From: Rhodocyclaceae bacterium
GTDB taxonomy: Bacteria > Pseudomonadota > Gammaproteobacteria > Burkholderiales > Rhodocyclaceae
Assembly (NCBI GenBank): GCA_017444505.1
Contig: JAFSWK010000140.1
Span: forward strand, 1 to 5,663
Direction of reading: 5' to 3'
Length of the DNA stretch: 5,663 bases
Shown here in pieces: positions 4,903 through 5,663 of the stretch. Numbering within the stretch: the stretch's first letter is position 1; each line of letters starts with the position of its first letter. A model generated the notes under the pieces. The model was not told the DNA's origin and did not search any database. It saw nothing but the letters and a program-made list of their open reading frames with translations. The translations under genes and the position numbers were made by a program.

Positions 4903-5663
4903 GTGGCCGCAACACGTAGCGGGGATTGCTTGATTGAGCTGGAAGGCGTTTCGCATTCGTATGGCAGCGGAACTGCCCGGCGCACGGTATTGCAGGGGGT
5001 TTCCCTGTCGGTGCGCAAAGGGCAAAGCTGCGCGATTGTGGGGCGTTCGGGGTCGGGGAAAAGTACGCTGCTGAATCTGATTGGTTTGCTGGATACGCCG
5101 GCGAGCGGCACGCTGCGCATTGACGGGCAGGATGTGCGCGGCCTCAGTGCGGCACAGCGCGCCGTGATGCGCAACCGGACGATTGGCTTTGTCTTTCAGG
5201 GTTTTAATCTGCTCGCGCGCCTCACGGCACTGGATAACGTCGCCCTGCCCTTGCTCTATCAGGGCACGCCGCGTCAGGAAGCGCGGCAGGTGGCGCGCGG
5301 GCTGCTGGCGCGCGTCGGACTGGCCGAGCGCGTGCATCATCTGCCTGCCGACCTGTCTGGCGGACAGCGCCAGCGGGTGGCCAGTGCGCGGGCGCTGGCG
5401 GCCAATCCCGCCTTGCTGCTGGCCGATGAGCCGACGGGGAATCTGGATAGCCAGAATGCCGATGACATTCTGGATTTGCTGCTGGCGCTGAACCGCGAAC
5501 GCGGCACCACCTTGCTGCTGATTACGCACGAAGAGCGGCTGGCCGCCCGCATGGGGCGGCGCTTTCATATTGTGGATGGACGGGTGACGGAAGAAGCGTG
5601 CGCCCCCGCAGACGACGCGCGCCATGCCCGCACCAGCATGGCGCCCTGCCCGCTGGATGCGCC
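4903..5663 (+). CDS. ABC transporter ATP-binding protein, MacB/LolD-like, 3' end outside window
   Basis: This nucleotide-binding domain would power a MacB/LolD/FtsE-type transporter at the inner membrane. Such systems move lipoproteins, peptides, macrolides or other envelope substrates by a mechanical mechanism; the substrate cannot be told. Counting GTG 4903 as residue 1: aromatic Tyr20 (A-loop region), Walker A GRSGSGKST (47-55), Q-loop Gln99 (FVFQGFNLL), signature LSGGQRQRVASARAL (151-165), Walker B LLLADEP with catalytic Glu176, D-loop NLDS (180-183), switch His209. 'VFQGFNLL' and 'DNVALPLLY' are closer to MacB/YknY ATPases than to LolD. The domain ends near residue 230. The frame then stays open through a polar tail to the window edge (253 codons seen), so it could be a stand-alone ATPase with a tail or a MacB-type fusion to a permease. 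ATG 4879 is an alternative start. Its codons are less C-ending than those of the ilv genes. Confidence 0.9.
   Translation, partial: MAATRSGDCLIELEGVSHSYGSGTARRTVLQGVSLSVRKGQSCAIVGRSGSGKSTLLNLIGLLDTPASGTLRIDGQDVRGLSAAQRAVMRNRTIGFVFQGFNLLARLTALDNVALPLLYQGTPRQEARQVARGLLARVGLAERVHHLPADLSGGQRQRVASARALAANPALLLADEPTGNLDSQNADDILDLLLALNRERGTTLLLITHEERLAARMGRRFHIVDGRVTEEACAPADDARHARTSMAPCPLDA

Noticed and set aside
4627..5625. 332-codon minus-strand open frame across the yafJ upstream region and the ABC gene
   Set aside because: It runs opposite the unmistakable ABC ATPase and gives Gln/Arg-rich low-complexity sequence, so it is a GC-driven shadow.

Overview
The window carries a complete branched-chain amino acid operon, ilvI-ilvH-ilvC (+ strand, 271-3559). 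An intrinsic terminator closes it at 3592-3629. To the right is a minus-strand YafJ-type class II glutamine amidotransferase (3815-4648). Divergent from that is the 5' part of a MacB/LolD-like ABC transporter ATPase (+ strand, from 4903, running off the right edge). At the far left, 1-81 may be the N-terminal end of a minus-strand gene, divergent from ilvI.

Organism: GC is high, close to 60% by eye. The order ilvI-ilvH-ilvC, the GEG (not GDG) thiamine-diphosphate motif with GEGSIQM, and the C-terminal 'SAEDL' of IlvI suggest a betaproteobacterium (Burkholderiales or Neisseriales type). This comes from remembered family patterns, not a search. I saw no Neisseria-type DNA uptake sequence.

Layout: 1-81 possible divergent gene start; 82-270 divergent regulatory region rich in inverted repeats; 271-1983 ilvI; 2012-2503 ilvH; 2543-3559 ilvC; 3592-3629 terminator; 3630-3814 intergenic DNA with two or three hairpins, the one nearest yafJ best explained as its terminator; 3815-4648 yafJ (minus); 4649-4902 divergent intergenic region with small inverted repeats; 4903-5663 ABC ATPase, incomplete.

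How the genes work together: IlvI with IlvH forms the valine-sensitive acetohydroxyacid synthase, which makes 2-acetolactate and 2-aceto-2-hydroxybutyrate. IlvC isomerises and reduces these to the dihydroxy acids on the way to valine, leucine and isoleucine. All catalytic residues I could check are present. yafJ and the ABC ATPase have no evident link to this pathway.

The genes themselves are ordinary housekeeping genes. The least explained part is the 82-270 control region. It has an 18-bp perfect palindrome over the likely -35 of the ilv promoter. It also has a hairpin plus U6 that pairs better in the minus-strand transcript, and four alternately complementary segments that look like an attenuator. 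A C8 tract in the 3' end of yafJ is the other point worth checking.
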